Positions 1 through 5,246 of a stretch of DNA of 5,246 nucleotides are shown here, piece by piece (the first letter of the stretch is position 1; each line of letters starts with the position of its first letter). The position numbers and the translations under genes were made by a program. The notes beneath the pieces were generated by a model. It made no database searches, had not been told where the DNA came from, and saw nothing but the letters and a program-made list of their open reading frames with translations. Location: NCBI GenBank assembly GCA_964462515.1, contig CAYWXK010000103.1:1-5246 (forward strand), given 5' to 3'. Origin of the DNA: CAYWXK01 sp964462515 (lineage in GTDB: Bacteria; Planctomycetota; Phycisphaerae; Sedimentisphaerales; Anaerobacaceae).

Positions 1-835
1 ATCGCCCCAGAATGGCTATGCCCAATTGGTCGGCAAGTTTTATTGTATTGGGCTTGTCGATGATTATTGTCTTGCCTGCTTCTACCACCAGACATTTGCC
101 GCCATTTTCGGCTAAACTTCTAATAGTATCAGTCCCAATACAGGGCACATCGAATCGCGTATCCTGATTTGGCCTGGAAGCCTTAAGCAGTATCCAGCCG
201 CCGGTCTTGCAAAATTGGCCTGCTCGCTCAATCATCGCCGCCGTCCCTTCTATTGCCTCGACCGCGATTACTTCCTTTTCCTTCACCGCAATCGCCTGGC
301 CTATGCCAAGCTCGGCCAGCCTTTTAACCATTTGCCAGCCAAATTCAATGTCATCCAGAACCGATTGTCGCGGTGGCCTCACTGTCATCACGCCTTCCGT
401 TGCCAGGTGCTCCTTACAATACATTGTCGAGTTCTCCAGCGTTATTCCGCCGCTCGCCAGTTCCTCAGCCAGGGCAGACAAAACCGAATCATTAAGTTTG
501 TTTTTGCCTTGCAGCCGCCAATAGTATATCCGAAATGCCCGCCAGTCAGGTAGATACCGCAGGATTCGCCAGGGCGTAAAAATCCGTCCTTTGGCAACCC
601 GCCCGACCATAATTGCTTTGCTGACACCGTGCTTCTTTAATTTCCGTATCCAGCTCCCAGGCCGTGCTATCGCAACAGGGTAAAACACATCAACTTCGTT
701 AGCAAGGCCCTGCTGGGCATTATCTCGCAAGCCCACGCAAATCACTTTTAAGCCCGCTTTTTTGGCACCGGCAGCCACCAGAAAAGGCAATCTACCTTCC
801 CCGGCAATTAAACCCAGTACATCCGAGCTATTCAT
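1..835 (-). CDS. lpxI: LpxI, UDP-2,3-diacylglucosamine pyrophosphatase (3' end cut by window edge)
   Basis: LpxI hydrolyses UDP-2,3-diacylglucosamine to lipid X and UMP in the cytoplasm, the fourth step of lipid A synthesis. It does the job of LpxH in bacteria lacking that enzyme. I translated 278 codons by hand without a stop. Family signs are the N-terminal GLIAGEGRLP (residues 8-17), the central FTPWRIL and GKNKLND stretches, EGVMTVRPP, AVEAIEGT, the DTRFDVPCIG block (residues 225-234), where the metal-binding Asp of the characterised Caulobacter enzyme lies as I recall, and the C-terminal LVVEAGKTIIIDK and LGIAILG. The family is about 270-285 residues, so only a few residues and the stop should be missing. 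The ATG at 835 fits the family's usual N-terminus but has a poor ribosome site (AGAAGGGG at 849-856, 13 nt away). The frame is open further upstream, to an ATG at 943 that overlaps the end of lpxD. It lies 97 bp after lpxD with no terminator, so co-transcription is likely. Confidence 0.93.
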   Translation of the reverse strand, partial: MNSSDVLGLIAGEGRLPFLVAAGAKKAGLKVICVGLRDNAQQGLANEVDVFYPVAIARPGSWIRKLKKHGVSKAIMVGRVAKGRIFTPWRILRYLPDWRAFRIYYWRLQGKNKLNDSVLSALAEELASGGITLENSTMYCKEHLATEGVMTVRPPRQSVLDDIEFGWQMVKRLAELGIGQAIAVKEKEVIAVEAIEGTAAMIERAGQFCKTGGWILLKASRPNQDTRFDVPCIGTDTIRSLAENGGKCLVVEAGKTIIIDKPNTIKLADQLGIAILGR

Positions 836-932
836 AGTTATACGGCAGCCCCTTCTTGCTTTCTCAAGAAAGCAGGGAGGCAAATCCCGCTTCACATTCA
901 AAAAATTATGTGCGACCGAACAACAAAAATAG

Positions 933-2000
933 CTATTTCCCATTCTCAGCCGGCTCCTCAGAACCAGATTCAGTTTGTGTTGTAAGTCGTTCAATCTGGC
1001 TCTGAAGGTTGCGGATAGCCTGTCGCATCTCAGGCAGGTATTGTATCATCCCGTATGCTCGCCTGCCTTGACTGGCTTCCATAGCAGGTGCGCCCAATGC
1101 TATTTGTCCATCTGGAATGTCGTTAATAACACCAGCCTGGGCCGCAATCGTGACATTGTTCCCTATATTGATATGACCCACAATGCCAACCTGGCCTCCC
1201 ACTATACAGTGATGTCCGAGAGTAGTTGAACCGGCAATTCCTACCTGAGCTACAAGCAAGCAGTGTGGGCCGATTTTTGTCCCATGACCTATCGTAATCA
1301 GGTCGCCTAACTTGCTGCCCTGACCTATGACGGTGTCACCGAGCGTGCCCCGTTCAATTCCACAGCATACGCCAATCTCGACGTCGTCTTCTATAACCAC
1401 TCCGCCGATCTGTGGTACCTTGTGATGGGCGCCGTTGTGGCTGGCATAGCCAAAGCCATCTTCACCAATCGCTGAGTTTGCATTTATAATCACACGGTTG
1501 CCTATTTTGCACCCATCATAAACGGCAACATTGGGATATATTATCGTGTCGTTGCCGATTTGCACACCAGCCCCAATATATACGCAGGGATAGATTATAC
1601 ATCCATCCCCGATTTTTGCATCATCAGATACTGTCACGAAATCGTGAATGTGACAGTCTGCCCCAATTTTTGAGCTATCGGAAATCGAAGCCTGTTGGCT
1701 GATGCCCACCTTTTTATGTTTACGATGCCCGTGGAGCAGTACCATAATCTGCATAAAAGCATAGTAAGGGTCGTCAGCTATCAGAAGGGGCACCGATGCG
1801 CTGGTTATTTCTTTGCCTACAATTACCGCGCTTGCCTTGGTCGTCCGTAGCTGCTTTTCATATTTGCGGTTTGTCAAAAAGCTAATATCACCTTCTCCTG
1901 CCCGACCCAGTGTGGAGGCGGACTTGATAACAATATTTGGGTCGCCGCAAACCCTGCCGCCTACATATTCGGCTAATTCAGCTAAGGTTCTTTGTTGCAT
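933..2000 (-). CDS. lpxD: LpxD, UDP-3-O-acylglucosamine N-acyltransferase
   Basis: LpxD transfers a hydroxyacyl chain from acyl carrier protein to the 2-amino group of UDP-3-O-acylglucosamine, the third step of lipid A synthesis, as a cytoplasmic trimer. The 355 residues match the family length (E. coli 341). Residues 1-100 form the uridine-binding N-terminal domain (SFLTNRKY at 40-47, the DDPYYAF segment at 76-82). Residues 100-295 are a left-handed beta-helix of hexapeptide repeats such as KIGADC, KIGDGC, QIGNDT and KIGNRV. GEDGFGYA (179-186) and VPQIGG (195-200) are LpxD signatures. His239 in IGHG and His276 in VGHINIG fall at the numbers of the E. coli catalytic and supporting histidines. 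The C-terminus (about 311-340) is the usual helical extension, followed by a polar Glu-rich tail. The canonical I-A-H-N loop reads I-G-H-G here. The ATG at 2000 is set by AAAAAGGTG five bases upstream (2006-2014). The next gene, lpxI, uses its product. Confidence 0.97.
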   Translation of the reverse strand: MQQRTLAELAEYVGGRVCGDPNIVIKSASTLGRAGEGDISFLTNRKYEKQLRTTKASAVIVGKEITSASVPLLIADDPYYAFMQIMVLLHGHRKHKKVGISQQASISDSSKIGADCHIHDFVTVSDDAKIGDGCIIYPCVYIGAGVQIGNDTIIYPNVAVYDGCKIGNRVIINANSAIGEDGFGYASHNGAHHKVPQIGGVVIEDDVEIGVCCGIERGTLGDTVIGQGSKLGDLITIGHGTKIGPHCLLVAQVGIAGSTTLGHHCIVGGQVGIVGHINIGNNVTIAAQAGVINDIPDGQIALGAPAMEASQGRRAYGMIQYLPEMRQAIRNLQSQIERLTTQTESGSEEPAENGK

Positions 2001-2005
2001 AGAAA

Positions 2006-2014
2006 CACCTTTTT
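2006..2014 (-). promoter_or_regulatory. Ribosome binding site of lpxD
   Basis: On the minus strand AAAAAGGTG ends five bases before the lpxD ATG at 2000. The AAGGTG core is a good Shine-Dalgarno match and supports this start over any later Met. Confidence 0.8.
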
Positions 2015-2067
2015 ACAAAAAATTTATATTCGGTATTGGCTTTTTTAGCATAAGCGGTTGGTTATTT

Positions 2068-2103
2068 TTATTTCTTTATAAAATGCAGTCCCACCGGAGC
2101 CAT
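2068..2103 (-). other. Possible 11-codon mini-ORF in the lpxD leader
   Basis: Starting 12 bases after the predicted lpxD transcription start, the minus strand reads ATG, ten further sense codons and TAA (peptide MAPVGLHFIKK). An AGGT lies only three bases before the ATG, too close for an efficient ribosome site. No run of a single amino acid suggests classical attenuation. It may be chance in a leader of about 115 nt; it is listed because it is the first ATG on the predicted transcript. Confidence 0.2.
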
Positions 2104-2121
2104 AATACCTAAAACTTAATT

Positions 2122-2149
2122 ATTATAACAAAAAATCTAACCGAGTCAA
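2122..2149 (-). promoter_or_regulatory. Sigma-70-type promoter for lpxD-lpxI
   Basis: Reading the minus strand, TTGACT (2149-2144) is followed after 16 bases by a perfect TATAAT (2127-2122). This is one mismatch from the consensus hexamers, with near-optimal spacing. Transcription would start near 2115, giving a 5' leader of about 115 nt before lpxD. It is the strongest promoter-like sequence I could find in the window and is correctly oriented for the lipid A genes. Confidence 0.75.
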
Positions 2150-2456
2150 CTACAACAGGCAGTTTTTGAACTAAAATCTGTCAAGAAATCTCTCCAGCCA
2201 TTAAAAACTGCAATCGCTCTAAACTTACGATAGTTCTGCTCAACTTTTTAGCTCTTTTTACAAGTTTATCCATAGAATCGGGCATATTTTAACAAAAAAA
2301 CGGTCAATACTTTTTGGCTCAGAACCGCCTCCTTTCTAAAAGGAAGGAAGATTACGGCTAACTTTCCGCCAAATGTTTGATTTATGGATGCAGTTATGCT
2401 TACCAGATAAATTTGGGTATTCGGAACAAAAGCTTTGAAAGACGGTCGCATTGAAG

Positions 2457-2488
2457 GGGAAAAATTTTTGAAAAATTTCATTTTTCCC
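2457..2488. repeat. Inverted repeat with 9-bp perfect arms
   Basis: GGGAAAAAT (2457-2465) and ATTTTTCCC (2480-2488) are exact reverse complements around a 14-base loop. An overlapping palindrome, AAATTTTT-G-AAAAATTT (2462-2478), offers an alternative fold. The arms are mostly A/T with a GGG/CCC clamp. It lies about 155 bp before the TPR start codon and could be a protein-binding site, a DNA cruciform or an RNA hairpin. It lacks the GC-rich stem expected of an intrinsic terminator. Confidence 0.5.
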
Positions 2489-2542
2489 TATTTACATAGT
2501 AGGGTTAAGTTAGTAGGTTGCAATTATCAACCGCGAGTAGCT

Positions 2543-2563
2543 TTGTGAGATTAGAAATTGTGA
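2543..2563 (+). repeat. Tandem TTGTGA direct repeat upstream of the TPR gene
   Basis: TTGTGA occurs at 2543-2548 and again at 2558-2563. The start-to-start spacing is 15 bases, about one and a half helical turns. It could be a pair of activator half-sites or chance; the second copy has no well-placed -10 hexamer. Confidence 0.25.
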
Positions 2564-2564
2564 T

Positions 2565-2598
2565 AGCAACGTAGATATATCCTCAGCAGGAGTTGCTC
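2565..2598 (+). repeat. Possible leader hairpin before the TPR gene
   Basis: AGCAAC (2565-2570) pairs with GTTGCT (2592-2597). The enclosed loop holds a nested TCCT-CAGC-AGGA hairpin (2580-2591). If transcription starts upstream, this two-tier structure would sit about 45-78 nt before the start codon. It leaves the real ribosome site at 2629-2636 exposed, so any regulatory role is unproven. Confidence 0.25.
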
Positions 2599-2628
2599 AA
2601 AAAGTAAATAAATCTTTCATAATTTTAC

Positions 2629-2636
2629 AGGAGGTG
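2629..2636 (+). promoter_or_regulatory. Very strong ribosome binding site of the TPR gene
   Basis: AGGAGGTG is fully complementary to the usual 3' end of 16S rRNA and ends six bases before the ATG at 2643. This fixes the start and predicts high translation. Confidence 0.88.
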
Positions 2637-2642
2637 TAAGTC

Positions 2643-2720
2643 ATGCGCAGCCGAATTTCTTCCATAGTGTTGGTTCTGCTTACTCTATTGCTTGTTGGAC
2701 TTACCGGCACGGTCATGGCA
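2643..2720 (+). other. Signal peptide of the TPR protein
   Basis: Residues 1-26 have two arginines in the first four residues, then an uninterrupted hydrophobic stretch rich in Leu, Val and Ile, and a V-M-A site before Asp27. The layout is a Sec/signal peptidase I type. There is no twin-arginine motif and no Cys at +1, so a lipoprotein or Tat substrate is unlikely. Confidence 0.85.
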
Positions 2721-5177
2721 GACCTGTCGGCTCAATTCAAAGAGGCAGAAGAGTATGTCAAAACCGGAAATCACGCGGAAGCCGAGAAGATTTATCAAGA
2801 CATTATAACATCTTACGGGGGCACTTCTGATGGTCTTCGAGCACAACAGAAGCTCACGGTCCTGTACGTTGCCTGGGGCAAACAGACGGATGCACAGGTC
2901 ATCCTGGAAAATTTGCTCACCCAGTACTCACAACACGAGCTTTTGCCTGAAGCAGTCACCAAGGTTGGAGATGCCTATCGCAAGGCGGAAAACTATACAA
3001 AGGCAGCCGAGCTTCACCGCTACGTGGTAGATCGGTGGCCGAACAATGAATTCGCATTTTGGTCCCAGATGGACTTGGTGATGTGCAGCGAGGCACTTAG
3101 AGATGTTGCCGGCGCCCAAGCTGCCTTTGAGAAGCTGTGTACCCAATACTCAGGGCATCAGCTTATGCCGAAGGCAATCTGCTTTTTGGGTGATGATTAT
3201 CGTCGCAGAGGACAACACGCAAGAGCCATGGAACTCTATGGACAAGTTCTGAGCAACTGGCCCAAAGCAGAGGATGCGTTATGGTCACAGATGGGACTTG
3301 CGATTTCGAATCTCGGACTCGGTGATTACATCGCTGCACAAGTTGACGTTAATAGATTGCGGGATAAATTTTCTGAAGATAAACGCATACCAACAGCGGC
3401 TTGCCTTATAGGTGACGCGTATCGCAAATTAAACAGATATAAACAAGCCGTGGAGCTCTACAAAAATGTTGCAGATAACTGGCCTGATGCAGAATACGCA
3501 TTGTGGGCGCAGATGGGGCTTGCAATTTCGAGCTCGAACCTGGGCGATTATGAATCCGCCACATCTGCCATAAATAAATTGTGTGCGGATTTCAGCAAAG
3601 ACGAACGCATATCTACGGCAGCTTGTATGGTTGCAGATGAGTATCGCAGGTTAAGCAAACCTGACAGGGCCCGCGAGTTATACCAATACGTTATGAGCAA
3701 CTGGACAAATGCAGAGTACGCGTTATGGTCCCAGATGGGGCTTGCAATTACCAATATCCGGCAGAGAAACTACGATGCTGCCCGGGCAGCTACCGATAAA
3801 GTACTGAACGGTTTTTCGAAAGATGAGCGTTTATCTGCAGCCGTTAACAATATAGCGGATGAATACCGTAGATTAAAAAACCATGCAAAGGCATGCGAGT
3901 TGTACGAGCGCATTCTGGATGAACATCCTGATAGCGAGTATGCATTCTGGGCACAGATGAATCTGGGGATATCGAAGATTCATCTGAAGGACTATGCCGG
4001 CGCGAAGCGTGCGGTTGAGGCAGTGTTAGCTTACTCGGATGCGAACGACAATCGAGTGGCGTATGCGGCCCGGACGCTGGGAGATGATTACCGCCAGGCC
4101 GAGAAGTATGATGAGGCGTTTGAGCTGTATGAGTATGTGGTTGAAAACCACGGCAAGATGCAGGAGGCGCTTTGGTCGCAGATGAACCTGGCGATTACGA
4201 AAATCAGACTGGGCGACCCCAACGCGGATGCCGAGACGCAGAAGCTATTGGCTGACTACTCGAAGTACACTGGCGCACCTGCTGCGATGTGCTGGGTAGC
4301 GGACCAGTATCGACGGTCGAATAGGCATGAAGAAGCGATGAAGCTGTATAAGCAGGTCCTCGCTGAGTATCCTCAGGCCGAGCACGCTATCTGGTCGCAG
4401 ATGAATCTGGCGATTTCAAACATAACTCTTGGAGATGACGTCAATGCCGATGCTGCTATAAGAAAGCTGCTTTCTGATTTTGCCACCCGCAAGGGTGTAG
4501 CACGTTCTATCAATAACGTAGCAATGCGGTATCGTTCCGTCGAGCGTTATGAGAAGTCAAACGAGGTTTTGCAATCTGCCATTGATGCTATGAGCAGACG
4601 ACCTCAATTCGAATCCGAGATATGGCCACGAGCAACGGTAGTGGTTTCGAATATTGGTCTCGGTGATGGTGTTTCGTCTGAGGTTATTGACAAATTGCTT
4701 ACCGACTTTAACAGCCATCCGGATATGCCGGACGTAATGTCTCTCGTATCTGAGGCATACTGGAACGAGGCCTTCTGGAAAAAAAATCAAGGTCAGACTG
4801 AGGCAGCCAAATTTTATTTTCAAAGGGCATTAGACAACTGGGAGATAATTATAAATAGACTTCCTGAGAAAGAAGGCATTACCGCGGAGGCCTATTATTT
4901 ATCCGGCCATTGTTATGAGCAATTGGGCCAGGTCAGGCCAGCTTTGGAACGCTATCAAGTCGTGGTTGAGAATTGGCCAGATTTTGAGCGAGCGTGGAGT
5001 GCTCAATTTCTTATTGGATGCTACTTAGAGGGCTTGACGCGTGGCGGGCAGATTCCGCTATCGGAAGGTGCAAAGCAAATACGTGATGCCTTCGGAAAGG
5101 TGCTTTACAACTATCCTGACTGTCTGGCTGCAGGCGCAGCCAAGTTCAAGTTGAGCCGTTGGGAAAAGGTAGAATAA
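2643..5177 (+). CDS. Exported tetratricopeptide-repeat protein with eight 74-residue units
   Basis: The 844-residue product has a clear signal peptide: MRSR, a hydrophobic core at about residues 7-22, and a likely cleavage after Ala26 (VMA|D), so it should act in the periplasm or outside the cell. No further membrane segment, lipobox or enzymatic motif is visible. Residues 27-108 form an N-terminal TPR-like segment (AEKIYQDII, AQVILENLL). Residues 109-702 are eight tandem units of 73-76 residues, each about two helical hairpins. In most units a D-x-Y-R helix, an A-x-E-L-Y helix, WP-x-AE, then A-[LF]-W-[SA]-Q-M-x-L-A-I-S and a G-D-Y-x-A-A helix can be seen. Residues 703-844 keep a degenerate TPR pattern (YYLSGHCYEQLGQ, ALERYQVVVENWP). 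TPR arrays bind proteins; the partner here is unknown. The gene has excellent Shine-Dalgarno matching and a close downstream neighbour, so it is probably an early operon gene. I do not recognise a named family. Confidence 0.9.
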   Translation: MRSRISSIVLVLLTLLLVGLTGTVMADLSAQFKEAEEYVKTGNHAEAEKIYQDIITSYGGTSDGLRAQQKLTVLYVAWGKQTDAQVILENLLTQYSQHELLPEAVTKVGDAYRKAENYTKAAELHRYVVDRWPNNEFAFWSQMDLVMCSEALRDVAGAQAAFEKLCTQYSGHQLMPKAICFLGDDYRRRGQHARAMELYGQVLSNWPKAEDALWSQMGLAISNLGLGDYIAAQVDVNRLRDKFSEDKRIPTAACLIGDAYRKLNRYKQAVELYKNVADNWPDAEYALWAQMGLAISSSNLGDYESATSAINKLCADFSKDERISTAACMVADEYRRLSKPDRARELYQYVMSNWTNAEYALWSQMGLAITNIRQRNYDAARAATDKVLNGFSKDERLSAAVNNIADEYRRLKNHAKACELYERILDEHPDSEYAFWAQMNLGISKIHLKDYAGAKRAVEAVLAYSDANDNRVAYAARTLGDDYRQAEKYDEAFELYEYVVENHGKMQEALWSQMNLAITKIRLGDPNADAETQKLLADYSKYTGAPAAMCWVADQYRRSNRHEEAMKLYKQVLAEYPQAEHAIWSQMNLAISNITLGDDVNADAAIRKLLSDFATRKGVARSINNVAMRYRSVERYEKSNEVLQSAIDAMSRRPQFESEIWPRATVVVSNIGLGDGVSSEVIDKLLTDFNSHPDMPDVMSLVSEAYWNEAFWKKNQGQTEAAKFYFQRALDNWEIIINRLPEKEGITAEAYYLSGHCYEQLGQVRPALERYQVVVENWPDFERAWSAQFLIGCYLEGLTRGGQIPLSEGAKQIRDAFGKVLYNYPDCLAAGAAKFKLSRWEKVE
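2967..4748 (+). repeat. Eight tandem units of about 222 bp inside the TPR gene
   Basis: Units begin at residues 109, 183, 257, 331, 405, 480, 553 and 627, giving lengths of 74, 74, 74, 74, 75, 73, 74 and 76. The register is marked twice per unit: by the D-x-Y-R tyrosine (112, 186, 260, 334, 408, 483, 556, 630) and by the tryptophan of the W-[SA]-Q-M motif (140, 214, 288, 362, 436, 511, 584, and W661 in the diverged last unit). DNA similarity is still visible between units; the segments around 3490-3530 and 3712-3752, for example, are close copies. This indicates growth by tandem duplication of a double-TPR module followed by divergence, strongest in the last unit. Confidence 0.9.
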
Positions 5178-5180
5178 GTA

Positions 5181-5187
5181 AAGGAGG
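5181..5187 (+). promoter_or_regulatory. Ribosome binding site of the downstream gene
   Basis: AAGGAGG ends five bases before the ATG at 5193, an optimal arrangement. Its strength makes the short open frame that follows a credible gene start. Confidence 0.75.
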
Positions 5188-5192
5188 ACAAA

Positions 5193-5246
5193 ATGTGTAA
5201 ACGGCGGAGCAAAACCGCGGCGGGGATAGAGGCGGAACAAAACTGC
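5193..5246 (+). CDS. Start of a downstream gene (only 18 codons in the window)
   Basis: An ATG with a strong Shine-Dalgarno site lies 15 bases after the TPR stop codon, and no terminator stands between them, so the two genes are probably co-transcribed. The visible N-terminus, MCKRRSKTAAGIEAEQNC, is basic and then polar. It shows neither a hydrophobic signal core nor a type IV pilin-like signature in the part seen. The frame is open to the window edge. I do not recognise the family, and too little is present to infer a role beyond likely association with the TPR protein. Confidence 0.6.
   Translation, partial: MCKRRSKTAAGIEAEQNC

Larger units (their letters stand above)
2001..2642. other. 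Divergent, AT-rich intergenic region
   Basis: These 642 bases separate lpxD (minus) from the TPR gene (plus). They hold the lpxD promoter and leader, a small CCTTT/AAAGG inverted repeat near 2329-2348, a long AT-rich inverted repeat at 2457-2488, GGTTG/CAACC arms at 2516-2532, a tandem TTGTGA pair at 2543-2563, AGCAAC/GTTGCT arms at 2565-2597, and the ribosome site of the TPR gene. I see no convincing coding sequence. The only sizeable frame (2266-2481, minus) matches nothing I recognise and begins inside the large inverted repeat. I also found no well-spaced sigma-70 hexamers pointing towards the TPR gene. Confidence 0.75.

Noticed and set aside
207..553. Two overlapping plus-strand frames of 105 and 112 codons
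   Set aside because: Both lie opposite lpxI, whose minus-strand frame carries clear family motifs. They are antisense shadows.
442..627. 61-codon minus-strand frame
   Set aside because: It is the +1-shifted reading of lpxI. The lpxI frame itself is intact through the same bases, so this is not a frameshifted fragment.
975..1229. 84-codon plus-strand frame
   Set aside because: It is antisense to the hexapeptide-repeat part of lpxD, with no ribosome site or recognisable product.
2281..2307. Minus-strand promoter with TTGACC and TATGCC
   Set aside because: The spacer is only about 15 bases, the -10 match is weak, and no gene follows before the much better lpxD promoter.
2266..2481. 71-codon minus-strand frame in the intergenic region
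   Set aside because: Its start lies within the large inverted repeat, the AGGGA before it is very close to the ATG, and the product (rich in Phe, Lys and Ser) resembles no family I know. The region looks like AT-rich control DNA.
2457..2488. Intrinsic terminator
   Set aside because: The arms are AT-rich, the loop is long, and no gene ends nearby on either strand, since both flanking genes start in this region.
2593..2623. Plus-strand promoter with TTGCTC and CATAAT
   Set aside because: The 19-base spacer and poor -35 are unconvincing, and transcription would start within the ribosome site of the TPR gene.
2967..4748. CRISPR array or simple DNA satellite
   Set aside because: The 222-bp periodicity is in frame, coding and diverged, with conserved amino acids. 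It is a protein repeat, not direct repeats with spacers.

Overview
The window looks like chromosomal DNA from a Gram-negative bacterium with an outer membrane, because it carries two lipid A (lipopolysaccharide anchor) genes. The form of LpxD (an IGHG active-site loop followed by a GPHCLLVAQVG-type stretch), the use of LpxI rather than LpxH, and a large secreted TPR protein made of near-identical 74-residue units together suggest Planctomycetota, perhaps the Phycisphaerae/Sedimentisphaerales side. That placement is inference from remembered family features, not from a search. I see no RNA genes, CRISPR array, insertion sequence or phage gene.

Layout. Positions 1-2000 are read on the minus strand: lpxD (933-2000) and then lpxI (from 835, running off the left edge almost at its end). 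Both act in early lipid A synthesis. LpxD adds the N-linked acyl chain to give UDP-2,3-diacylglucosamine, and LpxI cleaves that product to lipid X (2,3-diacylglucosamine 1-phosphate). A near-consensus sigma-70 promoter (2122-2149) faces lpxD and probably drives both genes. The lpxI frame stays open upstream of its family-typical start, back into the end of lpxD, so its true start is uncertain.

Positions 2001-2642 are an AT-rich divergent intergenic region of 642 bp. It holds the lpxD promoter and leader with a possible 11-codon mini-ORF, several inverted repeats (the best has 9-bp arms at 2457-2488), a tandem TTGTGA pair, and a very strong Shine-Dalgarno site before the plus-strand gene. I found no convincing plus-strand promoter.

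Positions 2643-5177 encode an 844-residue exported protein. It has a signal peptide, an N-terminal TPR-like segment, eight tandem 74-residue units each carrying a D-x-Y-R motif and a W-[SA]-Q-M-type motif, and a degenerate C-terminal TPR portion. Its function is unknown to me. Fifteen bases after its stop, with another strong Shine-Dalgarno site and no terminator, a further gene begins at 5193 and leaves the window after 18 codons, so the TPR protein is probably the first or an early gene of an operon.

The lipid A genes are ordinary in function. The parts most worth a second look are the highly periodic secreted repeat protein, its internal shift in base composition, and the control region between the two divergent units.
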